A stretch of 64,000 nt of DNA from Rhizobium sp. RU36D (GCF_900176345.1 NZ_FWXU01000015.1:62001-126000); one strand, 5' to 3'; shown: positions 31,837 to 41,375, numbered from the stretch's first letter. Made by a program: numbers and translations. Notes: generated by a model not told the origin, from the letters alone.

Positions 31837-34755
31837 CTACCAGCCTTCGCTCAGCACCTTGTCCAGCATCGAGACAAAGAAGTCGGCGCTTCCTCGGCTG
31901 AGGCAAAGCGGCGGCTTGATTTTCAGCACGTTGAGATGGTCGCCGGTCGGCTGCATGATGACGCCGAGCTTGAGCAGCCGTTCGCAAATGGCTGCGGTTT
32001 CCTCGGTGGCCGGCTCCAGCGTTTCCCGATCCCGGACGAATTCCAGGCCGAGATAAAGCCCCATGCCGTGGACGGCGCCCACCAGATCGTGACGGTCACC
32101 CAGAGCTTGCAGCCCCTCCTTGAGATGGTCGCCTACCTCGCGGGCATTCTGCTGCAGGGCCTCGTCGCGCATGATGTCCAGCACCGTCATGCCGACGGCA
32201 CAACTGACCGGACTGCCGCCTGACGAGGAGAAGAAATAGCCTTCATTCTCAAGAGCGTCGGCGATGTCCCGACGGGTGATGACGGCACCCAGAGGCTGGC
32301 CGCTGCCCATGCCCTTGGCCACGGTGATGATGTCGGGCACGACATCCTGTTCCTCGAAACCCCAGAAGTAATGGCCGAGCCTGCCAAAGCCGACCTGCAC
32401 TTCATCGGCTATGCAAACCCCACCCCTTGCGCGAACCATCTCGTAGACAGATTTCAGATAGCCTTGGGGCAGGGGAATGCCGCCGGCATTGCCGTAGACA
32501 CTTTCGCTGATAAAGCCCGCGAGATCGTCCGTGCCCAGCTCATCGAGCTTGGCTGAGACAGCATCGACATAGCCGGCGAGGGCATTGCCGCCGCGGAACA
32601 TGCCCCTGTAGGCATTGGGCGAGAGCACCGGATGCACCCAGCCCGGCCGTGTGGCCAGCGCATTGGGATTGTCCGCAATCGAGGTCGAGACGGCATCGCT
32701 TGCCACCGTCCAGCCGTGATAGGCCTCCAGCAGGCTCAGGATATTGCGCTTGCCGGATTTCGCCCAGGCAAGGCGCAGAGCCAGATCCACCGCCTCGGAG
32801 CCGCTGTTCACCAGGAAGACCGTATCCAGTCCCTCCGGGGCGAGCGCGGCGAGCCGCTCCGAATATTCCGCCAGGATGCCGTAATGGAACCGGGAATTGG
32901 TGTTGAGCATGGCCCATTGCCGACCGGCGGCGCGCGCAATGCGGGCATGGCCGTGACCGACCGTGGTCACGTTGTTGACCATGTCGAGGTAGGCGCGGCC
33001 GGTCACATCGAAGAGATGTTCCTGCCAGCCACGTTCGATCTGTGGAGGGTCGGCGTAATAATACTTCTGCGATGCCGCAAAGGCCTGACGCCGGCGCTGA
33101 AGAAGTGCGGCCGTCTCTGGCTCGGGTGCTGAGACATCCACGCCGAACAACGGCGACGGAGACGGGCAGATCACCGACCACGCCTGCGCATGTTCCGGCC
33201 GCGAGAACAATGGCGGCACCAGATCCGGATCGCGGCAGAGCTGAAGGCGCAGACCGCCTATTGCTCCGGTCTCGCCTGCAATGACGCCAAGGGGTTCTCC
33301 TTGCTCAATCGCATCGCCAGCATCAAGCGGACAGTCCAGCCCGTCGATATGCAGGCAGAAATCCGGGGAGACGAGAACCAGATGGTGCCCCCGCATCAAC
33401 ACGGTTCCCGCGAAGGGTGCCACCACGCGCGTGCCGGCCGGCAGGCACATATCGATATGCAGGGCATAGGTGGCGGGCGCCCGAGGGGAGAGTGTCTTGG
33501 TGTAGGAGAGGCGATATTCGCCGTAGCGCGTGGTGGCTATGCCCGTATCGCCTGCCGCGGCGGCCAGAAGTTTCCAGTCGATTTCCGGGTCTGACCAGTT
33601 GTCATTGTTGAAATCGAGGCTTTGCACCGAGAGATCCGCAACGCCGATGATATCAGGCTCGATATCCGGCATCAGCGGCGATGTCGGGACCGGTGGGTAT
33701 TCCACGGGCTCGTCTGCCACGGCCGACAGGATCGCCGTCTCCATCAGGGAATAAGGAACCGATGTGGCCGTGTCGAAGATCGTCCATTCATGATCGATAT
33801 TGCCGGCGACATAGGCATTGTCGGGCTCGATCGCCAGTTGTCGCTCGCTGCTGGCCACGAGGATGCCGGCGCGGGCGACGATCAGCGGCCAGAGCGCCTT
33901 CAGCTCTTCCTGATGTAGCGGATAGACATCGTGAAAGGCCCTGATCGCGGGAAGCACGAAGAAGGGATCGCCATCGGCGTGATGCAGCAGCGAGGCACAG
34001 GTAACGGCGATATCGGCGACCAGCCAGCCGCGCATGATGTCGCCGAAATCAATGACGCCGAAGGGCAGGTAGCCGCCGCGGCCATCCGGCAGCGCCACGA
34101 CATTGTCGTCGGTGACGTCGTCATGGATCGCTTGGACGCGCAATTGCGGGGCGAGAGGATGAAGGCGCTTCACGGCCGCGATCATCGACTTGGCGATCCG
34201 GTCCCGCTTCCCATGGTCCGAGATCGTCGCCAGCAGTTGCAGCGCGACAGGACCGGCACGGCGCAGATCCCATTGCAGCGTTCGGTCGAGGCCCGCATGC
34301 TCGAAATTGGCGAGTCCCAGCGCCGTGCGCGCGCAGATGGAGCCCATGGCCGCGACGATGTCGGTACCGAGATATTTCTGGCGGGTTAGCTGTTCACCAT
34401 CGAGGAAGGTCAGGAGGCGAATCTGCAGAGCCTCGCCATCGATCTCCAGCGGCAGGATCTCATCCCCGTTCAGTGCTGCAACGGGCACGGGTACGGCCGG
34501 CGCCCCCAATGCCCCGAGATGGCGCATGGCGGCATTCTGCGCTTCCAGTTCGACCGTGGCATAGGAGGCGTGGCAGACCTTCAGGACATAATTGCCTTCG
34601 GTCGTCGCCAGCAGAAAATTCCTGTCCTGCTGGCTGCCGAGTTCGCTGACGCTGCCTTCGCGTCCGTAATGTTCCTTGAGAAGCGCGATGGCATCTTCGA
34701 GGGAAAGTTTCGGCCTCGCCAGTTCCATACGCTTCAAATGGTCGGAATCAGGCAT
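31837..34755 (-). CDS. Three-domain fusion: APH-type kinase, M23-like domain and class III aminotransferase/phospho-lyase
   Basis: A 972-residue protein. Residues about 15-350 form a kinase of the APH family with HDDVTDDN and VIDFGD, resembling hydroxylysine kinase. Residues about 400-535 resemble an M23/LytM beta domain (CLPAGTRVVAPFAGTVLMRG) and seem to lack the usual zinc pair. Residues about 545-972 form a class III PLP enzyme with the PLP lysine near 814 (VAKGMGSGQPLGAV) and VCIADEVQVGFGRLG. The human relatives of the end domains are hydroxylysine kinase and 5-phosphohydroxylysine phospho-lyase, which together give 2-aminoadipate semialdehyde. AmaB, which uses that product, is encoded 3 kb away. 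The fused architecture is known in bacteria; the substrate here is inferred, and ethanolamine phosphate or another amino alcohol is an alternative. AAGGGAG precedes the ATG. Confidence 0.8.
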   Translation of the reverse strand: MPDSDHLKRMELARPKLSLEDAIALLKEHYGREGSVSELGSQQDRNFLLATTEGNYVLKVCHASYATVELEAQNAAMRHLGALGAPAVPVPVAALNGDEILPLEIDGEALQIRLLTFLDGEQLTRQKYLGTDIVAAMGSICARTALGLANFEHAGLDRTLQWDLRRAGPVALQLLATISDHGKRDRIAKSMIAAVKRLHPLAPQLRVQAIHDDVTDDNVVALPDGRGGYLPFGVIDFGDIMRGWLVADIAVTCASLLHHADGDPFFVLPAIRAFHDVYPLHQEELKALWPLIVARAGILVASSERQLAIEPDNAYVAGNIDHEWTIFDTATSVPYSLMETAILSAVADEPVEYPPVPTSPLMPDIEPDIIGVADLSVQSLDFNNDNWSDPEIDWKLLAAAAGDTGIATTRYGEYRLSYTKTLSPRAPATYALHIDMCLPAGTRVVAPFAGTVLMRGHHLVLVSPDFCLHIDGLDCPLDAGDAIEQGEPLGVIAGETGAIGGLRLQLCRDPDLVPPLFSRPEHAQAWSVICPSPSPLFGVDVSAPEPETAALLQRRRQAFAASQKYYYADPPQIERGWQEHLFDVTGRAYLDMVNNVTTVGHGHARIARAAGRQWAMLNTNSRFHYGILAEYSERLAALAPEGLDTVFLVNSGSEAVDLALRLAWAKSGKRNILSLLEAYHGWTVASDAVSTSIADNPNALATRPGWVHPVLSPNAYRGMFRGGNALAGYVDAVSAKLDELGTDDLAGFISESVYGNAGGIPLPQGYLKSVYEMVRARGGVCIADEVQVGFGRLGHYFWGFEEQDVVPDIITVAKGMGSGQPLGAVITRRDIADALENEGYFFSSSGGSPVSCAVGMTVLDIMRDEALQQNAREVGDHLKEGLQALGDRHDLVGAVHGMGLYLGLEFVRDRETLEPATEETAAICERLLKLGVIMQPTGDHLNVLKIKPPLCLSRGSADFFVSMLDKVLSEGW

Positions 34756-34851
34756 GGGCGCACTCCCTTGCGACTCGTTTCAAGAGCGACATTAGCAAAG
34801 GATTTCAGCGCGTCCATCCCGAAGGATGGGCGCGACAGTCAACCGGAGCGA

Positions 34852-35736
34852 TTATCCCATGCGTTCGGAGGCGTAGGAGCCAGGGCTTGCCGGGAAGACG
34901 ACGGTGCGGTTGCCGTTGATGAAGGTGCGGTGATGGATGTGGGCGTGGATGGCGCGGGCCAGCACCTGGCTCTCCACGTCACGGCCGATCGAGACGTAGT
35001 CTTCCGCAGACTGCGCATGGGTGATGCGGGCGATGTCCTGCTCGATGATCGGGCCTTCGTCGAGGTCGGCGGTGACGTAGTGGGCCGTGGCGCCGATCAG
35101 CTTTACCCCACGCTCATAGGCCTGCTTGTAGGGGTTGGCGCCCTTGAAGCTCGGCAGGAATGAGTGGTGGATGTTGATGATCTTGCCGGACATCTTCTGG
35201 CACATGTTATCCGACAGGATCTGCATGTAGCGCGCCAGCACGATGAGTTCGGTGCCGCTCTGCTCGGCGACTTCCATGATCCGCGCTTCCGCCTGCGGCT
35301 TGTTGGCCTTGGTGACTGGGATGTGGTGGAAAGGGATATCGTGGTTCACCACCACCTTCTGATAGTCGAAATGGTTGGAAACCACGCCGACGATATCGAT
35401 CGGCAGGGCGCCGATCTTCCAGCGGTAGAGCAGGTCGTTCAGGCAATGGCCGAAGCGCGAGACCATCAGCAGAACCTTCATGCGCTTGGTGGCGTCATGA
35501 AACTCGTAGGTCATGTCGAATTTGTCGCCGATCGGCTTGAAGCCTTCAACGATCTGGTCGCCGGTTGCCCCTGCCTCGGAGATGAAGCTGACGCGCATGA
35601 AGAATTTGCCGGTGTCCAGGTCATCGAACTGGGAACTGTCAACGATGTTGCAGCCCTTTTCCGCGAGATAGCCAGAGATCGCCGCAACGATGCCGCGTGT
35701 GGACTTGCAGGACACCGTCAATACATAGCTCGTCAT
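34852..35736 (-). CDS. purU: Formyltetrahydrofolate deformylase
   Basis: A 294-residue PurU. An N-terminal ACT domain (about 1-80, YVLTVSCKSTRGIVAAISGYLAEKGCNIVDSSQFDD) is followed by the formyltransferase-fold hydrolase with LARYMQILS and the catalytic INIHHSFLPSFKGANPYKQAYERGVKLIGATAHYV region. It releases formate and tetrahydrofolate from 10-formyl-THF. The start at 35736 follows GAGAGG; eight more residues upstream are in frame. It is the last gene of the leftward glxB-glxC-glxD-glnT-purU unit, so it links that operon to one-carbon turnover. Confidence 0.95.
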   Translation of the reverse strand: MTSYVLTVSCKSTRGIVAAISGYLAEKGCNIVDSSQFDDLDTGKFFMRVSFISEAGATGDQIVEGFKPIGDKFDMTYEFHDATKRMKVLLMVSRFGHCLNDLLYRWKIGALPIDIVGVVSNHFDYQKVVVNHDIPFHHIPVTKANKPQAEARIMEVAEQSGTELIVLARYMQILSDNMCQKMSGKIINIHHSFLPSFKGANPYKQAYERGVKLIGATAHYVTADLDEGPIIEQDIARITHAQSAEDYVSIGRDVESQVLARAIHAHIHHRTFINGNRTVVFPASPGSYASERMG

Positions 35737-35862
35737 TCTAAAACCTCTCCTCCGCCGCACGGAACGGCGCTTTGTCTATCCCAATCGAAAGGCGCCGGGA
35801 AGGCCCCGACGCCTTGATCCTGGAACGCGCAGTGCTGCAGCGGAACAGAGGTTCCGTATCAC

Positions 35863-37170
35863 CTAGATGTCGAGCGTGGTTGACCGTTCCCACTGGGTGA
35901 AATGGGCTGCATATGCGTTCCATTCATGATGCTTGAGCTTAAGATAGGCTGCGGAAAACTCCGTTCCCATTGCGTCTTTCAACAGCGTATCCCCGTCGTA
36001 TTGACGCAAGGCGTCCAACAGGTTGAGCGGCAGGCGCGGCGCGTCCTTGACCAGATGGCCATCCTGATACATGTCGATATCGTAATGCTGGCCGGGATCG
36101 GCAGCGTTGCGGATGCCGGTCATGCCGCAGGCGATGATGACGGCTTGCAGGAGATAAGGGTTCACCGCGCCATCGGGAAGCCGAAGTTCGAAACGGCCGG
36201 GTCCCGGCACGCGCACCATGTGGGTCCGGTTGTTGCCGGTCCAGGTGACGGTGTTGGGTGACCAGGTTGCGCCCGAAATGGTGCGCGGGGCATTGATGCG
36301 CTTGTAGGAATTCACGGTGGGATTAGTGATGGCCGATATTGCCGAGGCATGGGTCATGATGCCGCCGAGGAAGTTGCGGCCCTTGGCGGAGAGGCCGAAT
36401 TCGGCGGTGGCATCGGCGAATGCGTTCACCGTGCCGTCCACATTCCAGACCGAGATATGGCAATGGCAGCCATTGCCGGTCAGTCCTTTGAAGGGCTTGG
36501 GCATGAAGGTCGCGCGCAGACCATGCTTTTCCGCGACGGATTTCACCATGAACTTGAAGAAGGAATGCTTGTCGGCGGTGGCCAGCGCATCGTCGAATTC
36601 CCAGTTCATCTCGAACTGGCCATTGGCATCTTCGTGGTCGTTCTGGTACGGCCCCCAGCCGAGTTCCAGCATGTAATCGCAGATTTCCGAAATGACATCG
36701 TAGCGACGCAGCAGCGCCTGCTGGTCGTAGCAGGGCTTCTCGGCCGTGTCGAAACCATCGGAGATTTCCGATCCGTCCGACGAGATCAGGAAGAATTCGG
36801 CCTCGACGCCGGTCTTGACGCGCATGCCCTCGGCAGCGGCCTCGGCGATCAGGCGTTTCAGCACATTGCGCGGCGCCTGCTCGACAGGCTTGCCTTCCAT
36901 ATGGCAATCCGCGGCAACCCAGGCGACTTCCTTCTTCCATGGGAGCTGGATGACGGAGGAGGCATCGGGCAGGGCGAAGAGGTCCGGATGGGCGGGCGTC
37001 ATGTCCAGCCAGGTGGCGAAGCCGGCAAATCCGGCCCCCTCCTCCTGCATGCCCTTGATCGCCTGGGTGGGAACGAGCTTTGCCCGTTGCCCGCCGAAGA
37101 GATCGGTATAGCTGATCATGAAATATTTGATGCCACGCTCCTTCGCGTAGCCTTCGAGATCCAGTGTCAT
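35863..37170 (-). CDS. glnT: Glutamine synthetase family enzyme (GlnT / gamma-glutamylmethylamide synthetase-like)
   Basis: A 435-residue glutamine-synthetase-fold ligase of the rhizobial GlnT type. It has the metal and glutamate loop GVEAEFFLI, the ATP-site region GNGCHCHISVWN, NSYKRINAPRTISGATWSPN and RFELRLPDGAVNPYLL. The same branch contains gamma-glutamylmethylamide synthetase (GmaS), and the gene lies directly after homologues of N-methylglutamate synthase subunits, so the amine it couples may be methylamine rather than ammonia. The start at 37170 is preceded by AAGGGGAA. Which amine is used cannot be decided from sequence. Confidence 0.85.
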   Translation of the reverse strand: MTLDLEGYAKERGIKYFMISYTDLFGGQRAKLVPTQAIKGMQEEGAGFAGFATWLDMTPAHPDLFALPDASSVIQLPWKKEVAWVAADCHMEGKPVEQAPRNVLKRLIAEAAAEGMRVKTGVEAEFFLISSDGSEISDGFDTAEKPCYDQQALLRRYDVISEICDYMLELGWGPYQNDHEDANGQFEMNWEFDDALATADKHSFFKFMVKSVAEKHGLRATFMPKPFKGLTGNGCHCHISVWNVDGTVNAFADATAEFGLSAKGRNFLGGIMTHASAISAITNPTVNSYKRINAPRTISGATWSPNTVTWTGNNRTHMVRVPGPGRFELRLPDGAVNPYLLQAVIIACGMTGIRNAADPGQHYDIDMYQDGHLVKDAPRLPLNLLDALRQYDGDTLLKDAMGTEFSAAYLKLKHHEWNAYAAHFTQWERSTTLDI

Positions 37171-37226
37171 GTCGTTCCCCTTATTGGATTTATGTCGACA
37201 CTTCGGTGATGGCAGGCTTTGGGAGG

Positions 37227-38555
37227 TCAGAAGCCTCCCTTGCCGGGGTACCAATTGGTGCCGGCCAACGGCACCTGCGCCATGGCGGCTGCTTCCATGG
37301 TGAGCGCGCACAGGTCTTCCGGTTCGAGATTGTGCACGTGGTTCTTGCCGCAGGCGCGGGCGATCGTCTGGGCTTCCAGTGTCATCACCTTGAGATAGTT
37401 TGCCAGGCGCCGACCGGCTGCGATCGGATCCAGACGCTTCGATAGCTCCGGATCCTGCGTGGTAATGCCAGCGGGGTCCTTGCCCTCGTGCCAGTCGTCA
37501 TAGGCACCTGATGTCGTGCCAAGCGCGTTATAATCCGCTTCCCAGCGTGGATCATTGTCGCCGATGGCAACCAGTGCCGCCGTTCCGATCGAGACCGCGT
37601 CGGCTCCCAGTGCCAGGGCCTTGGCGACATCTGCACCAGAGCGGATGCCGCCCGAGATGATCAGTTGCACCTTGCGATGCATGCCAAGGTCCTGGAGCGC
37701 CTGGACCGCCGGTCTGATGCAGGCGAGTGTCGGCATGCCGACATTCTCGATGAAGACCTCCTGGGTGGCCGCGGTGCCGCCCTGCATGCCGTCCAGAACC
37801 ACGACATCCGCCCCGGACTTCACGGCAAGCGCGGTATCGTAATAGGGCCGGGCGCCTCCGACCTTCACGTAGATCGGCTTTTCCCAATCAGTGATCTCGC
37901 GCAGTTCGTTTATCTTGATTTCCAGATCGTCAGGCCCTGTCCAGTCCGGGTGGCGGCAGGCGGAACGCTGGTCGATACCCTTGGGCAGGGTGCGCATCTC
38001 CGCAACCCGGTCGGAAATCTTCTGGCCCAGCAGCATGCCGCCGCCGCCGGGCTTGGCTCCCTGTCCGACGACGACCTCGATGGCATCGGCCCGCCGGAGG
38101 TCCCGCGGATTCATGCCATAGCGGGATGGCAGGTACTGATAGACGAGAATTGAGGAGTGTCCCCGTTCCTCCTCGGTCATGCCGCCATCGCCTGTGGTGG
38201 TGGAGGTTCCGGACAAGGTGGCGCCGCGGCCGAGCGCCTCCTTTGCCTGGGCGGAAAGGGAGCCGAAGCTCATGCCGGCAATGGTGATCGGGATCTTAAG
38301 TTCGATCGGCTTCTTGGCAAAGCGCGAACCCAAGACGACATTGGTATCGCAGCGCTCGCGGTAACCTTCCAGGGGATAGCGCGAGATGGAGGCACCGAGG
38401 AACAGCAGGTCGTCGAAATGCGGCACCTTGCGCTTGGCGCCGCCGCCGCGGATGTCGTAGATGCCGGTCGCTGCTGCCCGGCGGATCTCGGACAGCGTGT
38501 AATCGTCAAAGGTTGCGGACTTGCGGGGCGTGGTCGGCGGGTTCTGATAGCTCAT
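37227..38555 (-). CDS. glxD: FMN-binding glutamate-synthase-like subunit GlxD
   Basis: A 442-residue homologue of the glutamate synthase FMN barrel and of the N-methylglutamate synthase large subunit. Typical segments are ITIAGMSFGSLSAQAKEALGRGA, VGQGAKPGGGGMLLGQKI, VVLDGMQGGTAATQEVF, LIISGGIRSGADVAKALALGADAVSIGTAAL, and a late cysteine segment (ARACGKNHVHNLEPEDLCAL). It works with GlxB (amidotransferase) and GlxC (GXGXG beta-helix), each encoded just upstream. Spacing to glxC is 15 bp. The product of the assembled enzyme in rhizobia has not been firmly established. Confidence 0.9.
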   Translation of the reverse strand: MSYQNPPTTPRKSATFDDYTLSEIRRAAATGIYDIRGGGAKRKVPHFDDLLFLGASISRYPLEGYRERCDTNVVLGSRFAKKPIELKIPITIAGMSFGSLSAQAKEALGRGATLSGTSTTTGDGGMTEEERGHSSILVYQYLPSRYGMNPRDLRRADAIEVVVGQGAKPGGGGMLLGQKISDRVAEMRTLPKGIDQRSACRHPDWTGPDDLEIKINELREITDWEKPIYVKVGGARPYYDTALAVKSGADVVVLDGMQGGTAATQEVFIENVGMPTLACIRPAVQALQDLGMHRKVQLIISGGIRSGADVAKALALGADAVSIGTAALVAIGDNDPRWEADYNALGTTSGAYDDWHEGKDPAGITTQDPELSKRLDPIAAGRRLANYLKVMTLEAQTIARACGKNHVHNLEPEDLCALTMEAAAMAQVPLAGTNWYPGKGGF

Positions 38556-38570
38556 GATGTCTGCCTCTCG

Positions 38571-39257
38571 TCAGTACGCATCGGCATTGTCGATGTTGAA
38601 ATTGTAGAGCTTGCGGGCGGACCCATAGCGCTTGAACTCGGAAGGGCTGACATCCTCAATTCCGGCCTTCGCGAGCAGGGCGCCGAGAATCTCAAAGTGC
38701 TCGGGCCGCATGTCCTTCTCGATGCAGTCAGCGCCGAGGCTTTTGACGCTGCCGCGCACGAACAGTCGGGCCTCATAGAGGCTGTCGCCCAGCGCCTCGC
38801 CCGCGTCTCCCAGGACGACGAGGTTGCCGGACTGGGCCATGAAGGCCGACATGTGGCCGATGGATCCCTTCACCACGATGTCGATGCCCTTCATCGAAAT
38901 GCCGCAGCGGGAGGACGCGTTGCCTTCGATGACGAGCAGGCCTCCCCGGCCGGTGGCTCCCGCATATTGGCTGGCATCGCCCTTGATGATCACCGTGCCG
39001 GACATCATGTTTTCGGCGACGCCGGGGCCTGCGGAGCCATGGACCGTGATGCTGGCTTCCGCATTCATGCCGGCACAGTAGTAGCCGACATTGCCGCGCA
39101 CCTCGATGGTGACGGGGGCATCCACGCCGACAGCCACGGAATGGCTCCCACGTGGGTTCAGCACTTCGAAAGTGGTGTCGTTGCTGCCGGGTGCAATCTG
39201 GTGCAGCGCCTGGTTCAGGTCACGCAACGGCGCGACGGCGAGATCGAATATGGGCAT
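38571..39257 (-). CDS. glxC: GXGXG-motif glutamate-synthase-like subunit GlxC
   Basis: A 228-residue protein that corresponds to the C-terminal beta-helix domain of glutamate synthase, with repeated glycine-rich rungs (VRGNVGYYCAGMNAEASITVHGSAG, MSGTVIIKGDASQYAGATGRGGLLVIEGNASSRCG). In the assembled complex it holds the amidotransferase and FMN domains in place. The start at 39257 is 11 bp after glxB; upstream in-frame codons lie inside glxB. Confidence 0.9.
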   Translation of the reverse strand: MPIFDLAVAPLRDLNQALHQIAPGSNDTTFEVLNPRGSHSVAVGVDAPVTIEVRGNVGYYCAGMNAEASITVHGSAGPGVAENMMSGTVIIKGDASQYAGATGRGGLLVIEGNASSRCGISMKGIDIVVKGSIGHMSAFMAQSGNLVVLGDAGEALGDSLYEARLFVRGSVKSLGADCIEKDMRPEHFEILGALLAKAGIEDVSPSEFKRYGSARKLYNFNIDNADAY

Positions 39258-39268
39258 GTGCGGTTTCC

Positions 39269-40177
39269 TCAGGCAGCCAGATCGTGGTCCCAGAAATAGA
39301 CAGTGGCGGGTTCCGGCTCCCAAACACGGGCGTTTTCGATGCCGGGAAGACCGACCAGTGCGCGGTATTCGGAGCCGAAGGCGACATACTGGTCGGTTTC
39401 AGCCATCACAGCCGGCTTGCAGGCAATGGCATCGCGCAGCACGCCGAAGCCGGATTTGGTGCCAACCACGAAGGTGAAGAAGCCGTCGAGATCCTTCACG
39501 GCCCCTTCGAGGGCTGCTCCGAGGTTCTTTCCACCGGCCATTTCCGCCGTCAGGTAGGCGGCGGCAACTTCTGAGTCATTTTCGGTTTCGAACTTCATGC
39601 CAAGACGCGTCAGTTCGCGGCGCAGGTTGTTGTGGTTGGAGAGCGAACCGTTGTGCACCAGGCACTGGTCGGCACCGGTTGAAAAGGGGTGGGCACCAAG
39701 CGTGGTGACCGCCGACTCGGTGGCCATGCGGGTGTGGCCGATGCCATGGGTGCCGGACATTTTCCTCACGTCGAAACGGGATACGACATCCCGCGGCAAT
39801 CCAGTTTCCTTGTAGATCTCGATGGCCGCGCCGCTGGACATGATGCGAAGGCCCGGGCGCTCCGTCATCAGCGCCTGGCGCGCGGCGTCTAGTTTGGCGG
39901 CGTCCAGCGTTATGACCGCATGGGTGTTCTTGACGGTTACGTCTGCAATCGCGCCGATGGACGTTGAGAGGAATTCGGCGAGCCCGGCGAACTCCGCTTC
40001 GGGCTTGGCCGACTGCACCGTGATCTTGGCCTTGCCATCATCGGCGCCGCCATAGATGGCAATGCCGGCGCTATCGGGCCCGCGATCGGTCATGATGACC
40101 AGCATATCGGACAGCAGGCTGCCGAGTTGAGGCTCCAGGCTCTTGTCTTTGAGGAACAGGCCGACAATCCCACACAT
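39269..40177 (-). CDS. glxB: Class II glutamine amidotransferase GlxB
   Basis: A 302-residue N-terminal-nucleophile amidotransferase; the chain starts MCGIVG, with Cys2 as nucleophile. GTHGIGHTRMATESAVTTLGAHPF and the QCLVHNGSLSNHNNLRREL stretch give the glutaminase site. It supplies ammonia from glutamine to the GlxC/GlxD core. GGAG precedes the ATG at 40177. It is the first gene of glxB-glxC-glxD-glnT-purU, and the 128-bp A+T-rich gap to glxA holds the operon promoter. Confidence 0.92.
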   Translation of the reverse strand: MCGIVGLFLKDKSLEPQLGSLLSDMLVIMTDRGPDSAGIAIYGGADDGKAKITVQSAKPEAEFAGLAEFLSTSIGAIADVTVKNTHAVITLDAAKLDAARQALMTERPGLRIMSSGAAIEIYKETGLPRDVVSRFDVRKMSGTHGIGHTRMATESAVTTLGAHPFSTGADQCLVHNGSLSNHNNLRRELTRLGMKFETENDSEVAAAYLTAEMAGGKNLGAALEGAVKDLDGFFTFVVGTKSGFGVLRDAIACKPAVMAETDQYVAFGSEYRALVGLPGIENARVWEPEPATVYFWDHDLAA

Positions 40178-40305
40178 CGCTCGATCTCCTTTTTGCGCCT
40201 TGATGACCTTGGCTAGCAAAGGAAAATGCGGAGATCAACCCCAGAGAAACTTAATTTCCTTATATGAAAATTTTATTGAATTGAGCGAAGATTGCTTGGT
40301 TAAAC

Positions 40306-41262
40306 TTAGCCGCGCTCCTTCTTCGGCGTGGTTCCGTAGAGTTCCTTGTAACGCCTGGCGAAGTGGCCAGGGCTGGAGAAGCCGCAGGCAAAGGCTATTT
40401 CCGACACGGAGAGGGCACTCTGTTGCAACAGCATGCGTGCCTGCTCCAACCGCAGGCGCCGGTATTCCCTCAGGAAGCTCGAACCGAGATGTTCGGCGAA
40501 GAGACGGTCGAGGTGTCGCGGCGTGATGCCGGCAAGCCGCGCCATCGCCGTACGATTCAAGGGGTGCTCGATTGTTGCTTCCATCTTTTCGAGCACGGCC
40601 AGCAATGCAGGATGATGCAGGCCGTGGCGCTCCACGAGCGAGGCGCGTTGCGGTTCGGCGGCCGAGGCCACATGGGTATGCAGGTACCAGTCGCTGACAC
40701 GTGTCGCGAAGGCTGGTCCGAAGCGGGCCAGGATCAGTGCATGCATCATGTCCAGCGGTGCCACGCCGCCGCCGCAGGTCAGGCGGTTGCGGTCGAAGAT
40801 ATAGCGCGCCTGTTCCGGTTTCAGGCCGGGAAAGTCCTCCACCAGGGCAGGGGCATGCTCCCAATGGATGGTGAAGCGGTGGTCTGCCAGCAGTCCGGCC
40901 GCTGCCAGCAGATAGGGGCCGCCGGAGATGCCGCCGATCCGCACGCCGTCCCGCTCGAAGCCGCGCAAGGCGGCATGCACCGCGGGCCATTGCCAGCCAG
41001 AGGGATGGCCGCCCGCCACGACGAAGACCGAATGCAGCCGCTCACGCCGCGCTTTCGCCAGGGGTTCTGCCGGCATAACGGCCCCCGAGGAGGAGGGAAC
41101 CGCCTCGCCTGTCGGGGAATAGACATGCACCCGGTAAAGATCGCTGCCCGCAAGCAGATTGGCGGCTCGCAGCGGTTCCACGGCTGAGGCAAAGCACATC
41201 AGCGCGAAACCCGGTATCAGGATGAAGCCGATGTCCTGGATATTGCTGTCTGTGTCTTTCAT
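40306..41262 (-). CDS. glxA: GlxA-type AraC-family regulator with DJ-1/PfpI domain
   Basis: A 318-residue regulator. The N-terminal DJ-1/PfpI-like sensor domain (about 8-180, IGFILIPGFALMCFASAVEPLRAANLL, FVVAGGHPSG, GGISGGPYLLAAAGLL) has no cysteine at the nucleophile elbow (GISGG), so it is a ligand sensor and not an enzyme. The C-terminal AraC/XylS double HTH is at about 215-312 (MARLAGITPRHLDRLFAEHLG... LSVSEIAFACGFSSPGHFARRYKELYG). It lies upstream of glxB on the same strand, as in Sinorhizobium. Related regulators respond to quaternary amines or glycine-type compounds. The start at 41262 was chosen because the family begins there. Confidence 0.88.
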   Translation of the reverse strand: MKDTDSNIQDIGFILIPGFALMCFASAVEPLRAANLLAGSDLYRVHVYSPTGEAVPSSSGAVMPAEPLAKARRERLHSVFVVAGGHPSGWQWPAVHAALRGFERDGVRIGGISGGPYLLAAAGLLADHRFTIHWEHAPALVEDFPGLKPEQARYIFDRNRLTCGGGVAPLDMMHALILARFGPAFATRVSDWYLHTHVASAAEPQRASLVERHGLHHPALLAVLEKMEATIEHPLNRTAMARLAGITPRHLDRLFAEHLGSSFLREYRRLRLEQARMLLQQSALSVSEIAFACGFSSPGHFARRYKELYGTTPKKERG

Positions 41263-41375
41263 GCAGTCCTTCGATTTTCGAGCCGCCTTAGAGGTTTTTA
41301 AAGGCATTGGACCCCAAGAATTGCGCGTTTGCGCATGATGCGCCATGTCCTGCGATGTCGCTATGGGAGAATACC

